Origin: Crotophaga sulcirostris
Lineage: Eukaryota > Chordata > Aves > Cuculiformes > Crotophagidae
Direction of reading: 5' to 3'
Length of the DNA stretch: 64,000 nt
NCBI GenBank assembly: GCA_013397455.1
Contig: VYZB01000097.1
Coordinates: forward strand, 1-64,000
Part shown: positions 33,926 through 45,452 of the stretch, piece after piece
Numbering within the stretch: the stretch's first letter is position 1
How the letters are laid out: each line of letters begins with the position of its first letter
Position numbers and translations under genes: made by a program
The notes under the pieces: generated by a model
What the model saw: the letters and a program-made list of their open reading frames with translations, nothing else
Told to the model about the DNA's origin: nothing
Databases searched by the model: none

Positions 33926-36184
33926 ACTGGAAGAGGTGCAAGCTCAGGAAGGCAGGTAGTGTGAAATGATCATATAAAGCTCATAGAAGGAGGATCAGAC
34001 TCTGCATTATCTTTAAAAGGTCAAGTCTCTTTAGATCGACCTAATGGTCTGCCTCCTAGGCTGTCACAAGCTATATTAGTCCAAAGACTGTTCTATAGAT
34101 CTCAGTTCTCCAAACCATTCCTATACTGCTCTGATGATTAATCTGATGATTTAATATAAAGATACACAAGACAAAAGCCAAATACTGCCCCCCAACCCTG
34201 CTGTGTGTCCTAATTCTTAAACTTCCTTCCTTCATGTGCTTTTCTTCCAACCTTGGGATTCCGCAGTCTTTTCTCTCTGGAGCCCACTGTCAAAAAGGAA
34301 AATCATGGTACTTTTGCCATGAAATCATTCTCTGCACATGCTGTAAATCTGGTGCTCCAGGGAGCATGCAGGTAGACAATAACTGCATACTGTGTGTGGA
34401 GTTGCCTGTCAAAAGGCAGAGGGTTCCCTGTGCCCAGCTGAGCCTATCGTGGCACTGAATGAAACAAACGGGCAATTTGGTGAAAATGTTCAGTGATCAA
34501 GCCAAAGCAAAATCTCAAACCCAACCTCCAAAGTCTATACTTGACACAGTCCTATCAAGCTGAGTGTGGGAACATTGTGGTACAACTCCCTCTTGACATT
34601 TGAGAATTGAAGCACACATGCACAGAATGACTTGATAAGACACATAGGAAACCTACAGAAGACCTAGGAACTGTACCCATTTCAGAAGTCTCCCTTCCAG
34701 TGCTTTACCGTAAGTTCAGTGCACTTAGAACAGTTTTCCCAGGGTCTCTCACTCTGTGCTGCTAACATTTACAGTAATTAAATTAGTTTAGAAATAATTA
34801 ATTTTATTTTGAAAGTTTGATGGCAGCAGAGGGGAAGCCCTGCACATATGTAGGTGAAGTGAAGAAATGAGAATGTCTAACCAGAGGATTAGCAGAATAG
34901 GTATTCTATCTGCAAGACTTTCAGTTTTGCTTAATAATACTAGCTCCTCTTTGATGTGCACTTTAATTGCAAGCAATAAGTGCATCAGTACCTTCTACTT
35001 TCAATTTGAATCACAAATAATTTTAATCTGATTATGGTCTCATGAGGCACTGACTCATTTTATTCCACACTTTTGTGAGCAAATTCCTAGCATCTAATGA
35101 TACGTTCACATTGTTCTTCTTAAGTCGGGGCATAGAATATTATTGTTAAAATGAATGCATATCTCAATTTATTCATGGAGGTTGTAGAAGAGGAGAAGTC
35201 ACAAAATAAGCTTGAAATTGTGGGAGTGCATGGTGGATTGAAGTGCATTTAGCATGTGGTAATGAAAGAAGAGAAAAATATCAGGAGGTTCCAGTGAGGC
35301 AGTATTGTGCTTTCAGTAGCATTTGATAATTTACAAAAAGGAATTACCCTTCCTTCCCTACTGGTAAATCTGATGCAGTAATAATGTGATGATGATGATG
35401 TTGATAATGATGGTGATTATTATTATGATTCTAGTACTACTACTAATATTTTTTATTAGTCTGCTTGCTTCTAAGCTGTAGTCTGCTTGTTAGTATGTTT
35501 TTAGAAACCTGCAATGAACAGGGCGATTTACTTGAAAGCTATTGAAAGATTCCAAAGCTGTTCTACACAGGAATTTGAGTTTCTCCCAGAGTTTACAAAT
35601 CCTTCCCTGTACTGTCCTTTTCACTAAATATGTCCCACTGGAACTGTCTGAACAAGCTGCATAAGCCAGATCCACTTGTATAAATTATGTTGTGCAAGGT
35701 AGGAAAATACATTTGCAGGTAGGTAGTTCTTTTTCTTGCTCTCTTCTCCAGGATCCTTATTGCAGACTAACAGACTAATATGTATTTATTTATTTATTCC
35801 CTTGGTGAATTTTGGCTTTGCAGAAAAACCTGAAACCTCTGGGCTGTAAGCAGGCAGTATTGAATGAGAAAATATCATGCCCTACTTCCCTCTGATAGGG
35901 CACGCTCTGGGGCTCAACTGGGTCTCCCACAATGCAGTGCTGTAGTGAGTTGTTTGGTGCATCACACGTTGTCATGAAAGCCACAGGCAACAGGACCACA
36001 GAGAGGTGGAGTGTGTGACCTGTGCTGCTTTCTGGTCAGCAGGAAAGCTCTGAGAAAAAACTTCCAAGTTTCCTTATATCTCATTGCGAAGGTATGAGAG
36101 GCAATCGGTCCAGTTTCAAAAAGAAGGGCGATCACATGGCAAGCTCCATCCTTCCTGTGTCTGAGTAGAAATGTGAAGGATGTT
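33926..36184. other. Unique non-coding sequence
   Basis: AT-rich DNA without a recognised gene. It holds the GAT/ATT repeat at 35388-35453 and a short TATT repeat at 35780-35798. Confidence 0.5.
35388..35453. repeat. Imperfect (GAT)n/(ATT)n trinucleotide tract
   Basis: GAT units pass into ATT and CTA units with many interruptions, so the tract is old. Confidence 0.8.
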
Positions 36185-36290
36185 TAACTTCATAATTACC
36201 TGCGTATCTTTGGAGAAGTCACTTAATGTCCTTGTGGTCTAGTTTCCTCTTCTGTGAAATGGAATAAGAACAAACCCTTTGCAAGATGCC
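36185..36290 (+). mobile_element. MIR-like ancient SINE relic
   Basis: The words GAAGTCACTTAATGTCC at 36214-36230 and AGTTTCCTCTTCTGTGAAAT at 36241-36260 follow sense MIR (AAGTCACTTAACCTC...CAGTTTCCTCATCTGTAAAATGG). Confidence 0.65.
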
Positions 36291-36402
36291 CTGTACCCTG
36301 TTGGTGAATCACAGTTCCAGTTTCCCTTCTCAGACTTCTCTCCTAGCCGCTCTCTTTTTGTCCCAAATCAATACCAACTCTCAAACTCTCCTTTTTCCAC
36401 AG

Positions 36403-36443
36403 CAAATACTGTCAGCTCGTCCCAGTCCAGTTTCTCCTTCATG
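36403..36443 (+). other. Mini-exon-like interval of 41 nt
   Basis: A strong acceptor (ACTCTCCTTTTTCCACAG) ends at 36402, and a donor, ATG|GTAAGC, begins at 36444. The 41 nt between are open in at least one frame that also extends to both sides. No neighbouring exon or known product is recognised, so a transcript is speculative. Confidence 0.13.
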
Positions 36444-37474
36444 GTAAGCTCTGATCTCCTTTCATTATTCCTTACTCTGTCCCCATATACAACTCTGTCT
36501 CCTTGTCCCAGTTTTGGTCATGCTGCTTCTTTCTTGGTCTCCTGACCACTAGTTTCTTTTCCCACCCTCTGCTGGAGTGGCAGCCAGACCACCACAACTG
36601 CCCCAAGAAACAGCCTTCAGTTGCCCTTGGTGCAGCTCAGGCTGGTCAGCAGAGGTAGAGGCTTGTCAGACAAGGAAAGTTGGGGTTCATTCCTGTCTTT
36701 CTGGTGAGACCGGAGGGGAACCTTCCCATCCCTCAAATCTGTGCATACTCAGACAGGTCCCAGGTGAGGGCAGTGAGGAGTTGGGAAGTGGTAAGGATGA
36801 ACCCTTTGAAAATGTCAACTCAAAAATCGCCACATAGATCCTTTTTCAGACATGATCAAGACAGCCTGGCTTTCTGCCTCTTTTTCCGTACAAACAACTA
36901 AACTATTTTTGCAAATGTCTTGGAAAAAAACAAAGCAACGGTTAAACTCCAGGATATCCCTCTCCTTTATGGCTAAAGATCTTGCACAGCTTATGCTTAG
37001 TAATGTGGCAAACTGATGAGTCACTGATAGCAAGGTCTTATCTGCTAACATGACTTACAACGGCTGATGTTTCTGGTATCTTACTTCTGGCTTCCCTTAG
37101 ATGAGCACAGAACTTTTATGCCACATTTCCACAAGGTGATCTCTTCTCATCACCTGTGGCACTCTCCCATTCCCACAGGTCATCACAGCAGCATGCAAGG
37201 ATGCTGCCAGCATACATGGGAGAAGGCTGAATGGAAAAGTTAACTGTACTCTTAAAAGTTCCAGAAGATCAGTTCCTGATCTGGAATTGTTTTTAATTCT
37301 TTCCAAGCTCTGAAAACCTTGATCAGCACCGATGACATAATTTGTACTTAGCTTCCAGTTCCTATTGTCTCTGTGACCACCTGATTATTTATTCTTTCTT
37401 GCTTGCAGCTGCGTCTCTACACCATCTCTGGAGGAAACAGCTGCCACTTGGCTTTTCATGTGCCAGCATGCTTG
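36444..37474. other. Unique non-coding sequence
   Basis: I see nothing beyond short overlapping open frames. Confidence 0.45.
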
Positions 37475-37780
37475 CTTTCTTTCTTTCTTTCTTTTTTTCT
37501 TTTTTTCTTTCTTTCTTTCTTTCTTTTTTTCTTTCCTTCTTTCCTTCTTTCTTTCCTTCCTTCTTTCTTTCCTTCCTTCTTTCNNNNNNNNNNNNNNNNN
37601 NNNNNNNNNNNNNNNNNNNNNNNNNNNNNNNNNNNNNNNNNNNNNNNNNNNNNNNNNNNNNNNNNNNNNNNNNNNNNNNNNNNNNNNNNNNNNNNNNNNN
37701 NNNNNNNNNNNNNNNNNNNNNNNNNNNNNNNNNNNNNNNNNNNNNNNNNNNNTCCTTCCTTTCTTCCTTCCTTCCTTCCT
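37475..37780. repeat. (CTTT)n/(CTTC)n polypyrimidine tract with assembly gap
   Basis: Tetranucleotide CTTT units (from 37475) shift to mixed CTTT/CTTC units and run into the gap. The right flank continues as CTTC units to 37780. All non-N bases are C or T. The open frames drawn through the N run have no meaning. Confidence 0.95.
37584..37752. other. Assembly gap of 169 N
   Basis: An unresolved run of N sits inside the polypyrimidine repeat. The repeat on both sides suggests the missing part is more of the same, of unknown true length. Confidence 0.98.
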
Positions 37781-40139
37781 GTGGCATTGCTACCAAAAAG
37801 AGTAATAAGAGTGGAAAAACGTATGTAGAAGGAATGTGCTTCAGTAGAAGAAAAGCAGAATAACTTCTAATTTTTCTGAATGAATGGGAAAAATATCTTG
37901 TTTCTTCAAAATGATGCCATTCCTGCACAGAGACTCACAATCACTATTTACACTGCAGCGCATGCAACAAGATCTTTGAGGGAAAGTATTTCTTCCACCA
38001 CCCCCCAGTTCAACAGTGCTACATGATAGATGGAGTTAACTCCTTTGAGTTTTGCACGGCCTTCTTTCTAAACCATCAGCCCTTTGAGAAATGTGGAGGA
38101 GGGGCCAGTGCCTTCTCAGCAGTTATGGGAAATGGAGACCGATTAAATCATAGGCTTTGCCCTGTCAGTAAAAATGTAAAAATGTCAAACATGAAAAAAA
38201 AAGTATTTCCATATTGGGTGATGTGGTTTTTTTTTTTTCCTCAGCTATAATTGCTCTAGCAGTATAAGAAAGCAACACAAGGTTTAGATTAGTCAAGCAC
38301 ATTTTTGCGCTATGTATATAATAACAAAACCCCTAGACCTGCCAACCCACCCCCAGGCCTTGAATTTTTGGTAGATTTTCTAGTGAAGTTCCATCTACAG
38401 TCCTTAGCGGAGTCTTCAAGGGTGAACCAATGAAGACATGTCTCTTCTACCATTTCCATTTGAACACTTTGGACTCCACTGCAATATCCACTACCTGAAA
38501 TACTTTCCATTGACGTTCCACTCCTTGTGGGAGCAAGGACAGCCCCAGTTACCGCTGCCCTGGAGCAGCTTGGCTCCCCTCTATCACAGCAGTTTTTCTT
38601 GTTGGTGGAATGCCATGTTAGAAACCTGAGCCCACCATCCTCCCTGCAGTTCAGCCCAAGGGGTCCAGCCCAAGGGGTTGTGACTCTAGTTGCAGAGGGG
38701 TCTGAACCTGATCCCTTAGTGCATTACTCACTGACTTCATTGGTCTCAAATGTCAGAATAAGACCCTGAGCAGGACATGACAATATCCCTCCCCTATCTT
38801 TGCCCTCCAAAAAGTTCAAAGTCAGCTCTTAACTAGCTGTTGAGGCAAGACCATAAGCCAATGTGAGAGGTGGATGGCACACCATCCTAAAGTAGTCATT
38901 TGAGGTAAGTAGTAAGAATTTATCTCTGTGAGGAGAGTTTTCTTTGCAGTGGCTGTAGAAGATGGCTAATACCCACGACTTGGATAGGTTGTTTAGCTTT
39001 TAGATAGGAGAGACAAATATTGTTAGCTTTGAGTTGGAAGGTGTCAGACCTTGCTAGTGGTAAGGAGCGACTTCGTATATTTGTGGATGGCAGATTCTGG
39101 AGTGGGAGGAGGGGTGAGGGTGGGCTGGGTTGAAGAGGCTTCAACCAGCTAGAGGAGCATTTTCCATATGTCAGACCAGAAGCTGCCAGCTTTGCTAATG
39201 CTGAATGATACCTTTCCCCATGATTAGTCCTATTGATTTTATAAGCTCTGCTCACAGGGAGCTAGATCAGACCACAGTGCTTCAGCCCCAGGAAAGGAGC
39301 CACCCACTGCTGAGCTACTGCTGGGACAGGGCTGTCTCCTTGCTGCTCTGGGAAGGGAGCAAACCATGACGGGTCTGTAGCTGGCACAGCATATGCTTCC
39401 TGCTGCCAGATGCCTTGGGAAAGGAAATGAAGGATCCATCAAGTTCTCCCTTCTTCCCACTTGGGCTAAGGAAAGGGCATAGTCTGCAAAGGCTATTATT
39501 CCCTTGTGTATGAGAAGCAAGACGCAGGACACATTATGGCCCATTCTTGCATTGGCATGCTGGCCATGATCTGGCCCAAAGTGAGGTGCTACTCTGCATG
39601 AAAAAGGGGCAGAGCCTGGCTCTCAGTGGCCAGAAGGTTTTACATGGCCCAGAGCATGAGGTCAGTACAAGCCTCTTGAAGAAAGGTGTAGCAACAATGC
39701 ACCCAGTGCATTTACTGATGAACACAAAAGCCATTTACAAGAAAGGGGAAAAGAAAAAAAAAGAAGGAAAAGAAAAAGGCATGCGTTTATTCTCAGGGCA
39801 GAAAGAGTGTATGTGCCATCGAGCGTCCACTGAAAGGCAAAGAATTGGTTTGTCACAATGCACCATTCGCTGGAGGTTTCAGATCCACTATGATATTATG
39901 GCTGACGGCTCAGAGACCTTGCCTTGACTACCAATGTAATTGGCATGGCTGGATGCTTTTGATTGAGTTTTAGCTGCTCCCTGGAAAATCTGCTGAATGA
40001 TTCTGCAGGACCTGTGGGTGCGCAAAGCCCCCATATTACCCACTGACCTGCCCCTCTGGCTTGCTTGTCATGCGATTTACAATAACTAGCACTGTCCTTG
40101 TAACTCTAAGGTAAGAAGTGAAAACCCTTTCTTTTTCCC
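37781..40139. other. Unique non-coding sequence
   Basis: No exon is recognised. A stretch at about 38700-38770 (GATCCCTTAGTGCATTACTC, then ACTGACTTCATTGG) resembles an ancient sauropsid repeat type. An A-rich tract lies at 39749-39778. Confidence 0.45.
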
Positions 40140-40395
40140 CTAATTGTTCTACTGGTTTTACAGTTACCAAGCTGTAAAGCACCTCATCACTCTTGTTAAT
40201 TCTTTCTTCCTTTTGAGCTGCCAGTTAGTAATCAATTATTACCCTTGTCATTCATGCTGCAGCACAGCAGCTGGTCACAAGAAGCCTCTGTTTCATTGGG
40301 CTGGAGCCAATCAAGTCTCTCCAGCTGTCCCTTGCTGCTCTGAATCATAATGTACAGTACTTGTTGCTTTACAAGTTCCTTTATCAGACTGCTTT
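40140..40395. promoter_or_regulatory. Candidate conserved non-coding element
   Basis: The block contains a palindromic GTAATCAATTATTAC at 40228-40242, two CAGCTG E-boxes (40268-40273 and 40322-40327) and an inverted CCAAT pair (ATTGG at 40295-40299 facing CCAAT at 40307-40311). Symmetric homeodomain-type and CCAAT motifs this close together resemble a vertebrate enhancer. It ends against an A-run near 40398. Conservation has not been tested. Confidence 0.3.
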
Positions 40396-43300
40396 TTTTA
40401 AAAAAAAAAAAAAACGAAAAAAAGAAAGTAAAATGAAATAAAGTTTTTGCTCCCAGTTCTACACTCACAGCACATCTGGCTGCTGGAGATTAAAGCAAAC
40501 TCCCTAATGTTGCATTTTTATGAGGGGTGGGGGGATACTCTACGTTAGCAAAACAGATATTTTTGTCATATTCTCCACTTTATGAGATGATTGCATTGAT
40601 ATAAAGACTGCTGACAGATCAAAGGTTTCGCTAGTAAAATGATATGAAAGGCAGAGACATTAGCATCCATCAAGGTCCTGTTAGGATTTGCAGAACAGGG
40701 GTTCTGGGCCTCCCAAGTGAAACCTAGCAGGAAGGTCTGCAAGCCTGCATAGCAAATGAAAAGAAAACAAGAGAGGGCACACAGAATATTGGAGGAGGTA
40801 GTGACCCACAAAATAGTAGCAATTCGAGCTGCAAGACACCCTGATTGAATTGCAGTGGAGGCAAATGCTGTCGGGCTTGCTGTTCCTGTTATGGAGCAAT
40901 GTACTGTTCACCATCGTGCTCTGAGCTACCAGCTAGGCTTTCAGATGACTTTAATTCAGAGAGGGAAACAGCAGTGCCATAATTTTCTTGATTGTCTTTG
41001 TTCCCAGCTCTCACTGCTTGGCTACAGGCTAATGGGAGAAGGAATCCTGCAGAAATACCCAGCCAAGATGTGAAGTTCCAGGGTGAAGTGGCTGGTTTTG
41101 AGGAACAGGTATTATCATCCTGTAACTTACGTTCCTCTCTGTATAATGTAATCAAAAAGAAGAAACTGATTTCAGAACTCTGCTACTGATGTGGGTGTTT
41201 TCATTGGCTTCAGTGGAGCAAGTCATAGGAAGAAAAATTTGGGAAACATCTTTTCCAGTTACTTCTTCTCCTCTCTGATGTGTCCAAAGGAACTGATTTC
41301 ATGGTAGCACTAAGCAACAAATTCAGCTGTGGTATAACCCCCACTAACTACATCCTGTTACAAGAATTTTTCTCCCTGGTGTTTAGGAACTCAATTAGTG
41401 TTAACTATATGATGGTCATTCATGACATTATCCAAAAGTGTCTCGGTTTTATTTCTGCTGCAGGTCGTACCAATAAACTCATCTCTGCTAAACTGATCGC
41501 AAAAGCCAGTTTTACAAGAATGCTACACATATCATACAGTGCGTTTGCCATGGGTTTGGCAATAGCTTTGCCAAGAAGGACATAATTATTAGATATAGCT
41601 GAAAAGAAGTGAAAATAAATGCAATGCAGTCACTCATCTTCCATGTGACAAGATCTGCTGCTCTGATTTCTCATGTGCCAAAGTGCATGGATGGTGGTGG
41701 TGCCTCAGTACTGTTCATAGTGCCATACAAGTTCTGGAAAGGCTAACATCATGGGATACAGTGCTGTGTGGATGTGTCTCACTTAAACAAGTCAGCCTAA
41801 GTGTCAGGCCTGGTATAGATCCTAAGGCTCCATACAGGGTAGTTTTACCCTCCTCTTCAGTTTTAGGAGCTCTGTTTAGAGTACTGAATGTCTTTCATAT
41901 AACTGTTGTGTTCGCCAAGGCTGAGCACTGTGGCAGGTAGACTGCTTTTGGTACCCTAACAGCCATGCAGGCTGGTTTGATTATCTCCATATGGCCTGGT
42001 ACAGCACTGTGTAGCCAGCCCCTTTGAAAGGCAGAGTGTTTTGTCATTGTGCACTTCAGGGGTGGAATTAATTTTTGGTAAAGGGCCAGCACCCGGGTGT
42101 GCTCTGTTGATGTCTTCCTTGTTTGTGATCAGTGCTCTGCTTGGGCATAGGGGTCTGCTGATGTGTGGTGCTGTTTAACAGTTTTGCAGCTGTGGAGACT
42201 CCTTTGCTCTCAAGTAAAAGAGGAGCTCAGGAGAAGTAAGTAGTCCCCTTCAAACAGCAGGGGTTTTCGAAGGAAGAGCCATCTCTGAAGTATGAAATGA
42301 CCTCATGAAGAAGTCCCAAAAGGCCTGGTAAGAAAGTTATTTACACAGCTGTCATGTGGACCCTTTGCAAAGATCTCAATTCCACCCTTGTGACTGGCCT
42401 TTTCCATGGGAATATTTGGGACTCTGGTGCCATGAAATCCTGCAGGCACAGAGTTCATGCAGACTGGCATTGACTGTCAACTCTTAGGGTTTTCCAAGAT
42501 TTCTGCCCCCCCAACATCTTCTCTGAGCCTCTCCTAATAGAATTAGTCCTCAAAAGCTGTGAGGAGCAGGCCATGATGAGAAACGAGGGACAGTTGTGTG
42601 GTTCTATCTTTCCATGTTGTCTTAGAATAACTACTGATTGGACTCCATAACCCTGTCATTGAGGGCAAGCCAAGTTTGCACTGAGTATTTGATTTATCTC
42701 CCTTCTGTTCAAAAAAAAAAAAGTCTTACAAAAGAGTAATCTTAATATATTTTCAAGTTATCCAAAATTTGATGGATCATTTGTAAGCATTTACTTCTGG
42801 TTTGTTTCTTTTAAATTACAAGAATGATTGTATTTCATTCATTTTAAAAAGGAAAAAAAGTTAGCATTTGTTCCAATACAGGAAAGGTTTGATCTTATTA
42901 AACATTTCTTTTAATTTTGTGGGGGTTTTGGTATGGCAACATCGTCAAAACTAGCAAGACCCAATGGAAAGATTAAATTTTGAGGAAATGACACCTTCTG
43001 AGATAAAAATATTCTGTTGGAAAATTTTTGCTAGCTCTGCTCGGAAGCTAAGCCTTTGTTTCTCGTGATGTATTGCAGGTCTTTGGGAAGTCACCCTTGG
43101 GAGAACTGAGAAAAAACTTTGGTGCTGTAGAATTCACCAATACAAAGTGTAAGACTTAAAGGCGTGAAGAGCAGAGTGGGATCTGCAAAGCTATAGGTAG
43201 CCATTTGTATGTGCTGATACACCTGTGGTCTCAGCAGCAGGATGACGACTGTCTGGTACAGCACAGCAATTCTGCAGCTACTTTTTCTTTTCACAGGGCT

Positions 43301-43749
43301 GAGCTGGTAATTTGCTGTCTATGGAACCAGGGACACTGGTACAGAGATGACACTGTTCTGTCTCTTCCCCTTCCAGCACTGTGTGGAGCAGAGCTTCTAC
43401 CTACAGGTAAAAGAATTAGGTTTACAGTCTTCCACTTAAGCGTGATAATACTTGATGACCACCTTCATTGTACTGCTTTCCACACTGGCATATCTGATGA
43501 CTGCACCTGTCCTTATAATGTCACTGTAATCTCTTCCTGTTTTGTCTCAGGTGCCCCAGATGAATTTAAAGCCTCTCAGATCATAGTGCACATATTGAAA
43601 TGACCCGCGATAATTCACTTACTATCATTCAAGCAATTGAAATCCTGCTGCAGCAATGAGGACATGTAAAAAAACCTCCAGGAGGATGCATAGTAAGTAA
43701 GAAGTGTTGCAGGAGCTTGGAACTTGTCTTTTGCTTCAAGATGTGAGGA
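40396..43749. other. Unique non-coding sequence
   Basis: A poly(A) run (40398-40413) opens the interval and another lies at 42711-42722. No gene or mobile element is recognised. Confidence 0.45.
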
Positions 43750-45452
43750 TCTTAAGTCTGAAGTACTCAAAAACTGTTTTGCTGCAGTCTTAACCAGTAA
43801 AGTGCTTTATCCACATTGCCCAAGTCAGAGAAAGCAAAGGCAGGGACTGGGAAAACGAAGAACTGCCCACTGTAGGAGAAGATCAGATGCAAGACCATCT
43901 AAGGAACCTGAAAGTATACAAATCCGTGGGACCTGATGAGATGCGTCCACAGGCCCTGAGGAAACTGGTGGATGACATTGCTAAGCCACTATTCATCAGA
44001 TTTGAGAAGCTGTAGCAGTCTGGTGAAAGTTCCCACTGACTGGAAAAGGGGAAACATAACCTCCATTTTTTAAAAAGAAGACCCGGGGAAATGCAGGCTG
44101 GTCAGGTCCCACCTCTGTACCTGGTAAGATCATGGAGCAGATCCTCCTGGAAACTCTGATGAGGCACATGGCAAATAAGGTGATTGGTGGCAACCAACAT
44201 GACTTCACTAAGGGAAAATCATGTCTGACGAATTTGGTGTTTTCTACAATGGAGTTACACCTTTGGTGGATAAGGGAAGAGTAACTGACACCATCTTCTT
44301 GGGCTTGTGTGAAGTATTCAATACTGTCCTGCACGACATTCTTTCTATGAGTTGGAGAGGCATGGATTTGATGGATGGACCACTTAGTAGATAAGGAATT
44401 GGCTGGACGGTTGCACTCAAAGAGTTGCGGTCAATGACATGACACCCAAGTGGAGACTGATTATGTGGCATCCTTCAGGGGCTGATATTGGGACCAGTGT
44501 TTTTTAACATCTTTGTCCCAGACCTGAATAGTGGGATTGAGAGCACCCTCAGCGAGTTTGCCAATGACACCAAGCTGTGCAGTGCAGTCAACACACCGGA
44601 GGAAAAGGATGCCATCCAGAGGGACCTGGACAGGCTTCAGAGCTGGGCCTGTGCTGAACTCATGAAGTTCAACAAGGCCAAGTGCAAGGTCCTGCATCTG
44701 GGTTGGAGTAATCCCAAGCACAAATGCAGACTAGGCAGAGAATGGATTGAGAGCAGCCCTGAAGAGAAGGACCTGGAGGTGCTGGTGGAGTAGAAACTCA
44801 ACATGAGCTGGTAACATACCCAGAAAGCCAACCGTGTCCTGGGCTGCATCAAAAGAAGTGTGCTCAGCAGGCTGGGGGGAGCAGGGGGGGATTCTCCCCC
44901 TCTACTCCACTCTTGTGAGACCTCACCTGGAGTACTGCATTGAGTTGTAGAGTTCTCAGCACAGGAAGGACATGGATCTGTTAGAGCAAGTCTGAAGGAG
45001 GGTCACGAAGATGATCAGAGGGCTGGAGCACCTCTGCTATGAGAGTAGGCTGAGAGAGTTGGGGTTGTTCAACCTAGAAAAGAGAAGGCTCTGGGGAGAT
45101 CTTATAGCAGCCTTCCAGTACTTAAAGAGGGACCAAAAGGAAAGCTGAGGAGGGGCTCTTTATCAGGGAGTGCAGTGATAGGATGAGAGATAAGGGTTTT
45201 AAGATGAAAGAGGGGAGACTCATTAGATATTAGGGAGAATTTTTTCCTGTGAGGATGGTGAGTCACTGGAACAGGTTGCCCGGAGAAGCTGTGGATGCCT
45301 CATCCTTGGAGGTGTTCAAGATCAAGTTGGATGTGGCTTTGAGCAATCTGATCAAGTGGGAGGTGTCCCTGTCCATGGCAGGGGGGTTGGAACTGGATGA
45401 TACTTAAGGTCCCTTCCAACCCAAACCTTTCTATGATTCTGTGATTCTATGA
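43750..45452 (+). mobile_element. CR1 LINE, 1.7 kb, 5'-truncated, dead reverse transcriptase
   Basis: This is the largest mobile element in the window, with its 3' end at 45452 marked by ATTCTGTG/ATTCTATG tail units. It keeps the C-terminal half of CR1 ORF2, the endonuclease/reverse transcriptase that would copy CR1 RNA at nicked target DNA; the 5' UTR, ORF1 and endonuclease are missing. Near 43935 the frame reads a GPDEM-type motif of the fingers region. The best-kept frame, 44488-44793, begins with the GPVFFNIF block and includes the palm motif C as FANDT, where active elements have FADD, so one catalytic Asp is lost. A TAG at 44791-44793 and several frame changes break the rest. The 3' part, from TGGAGCACCTCTGC near 45025, matches the copies at 58.8 and 62.3 kb. 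Confidence 0.93.

Noticed and set aside
37342..37928. Several open frames of 115-179 codons
   Set aside because: They run through the N gap and the CTTT/CTTC repeat, so they have no coding meaning.
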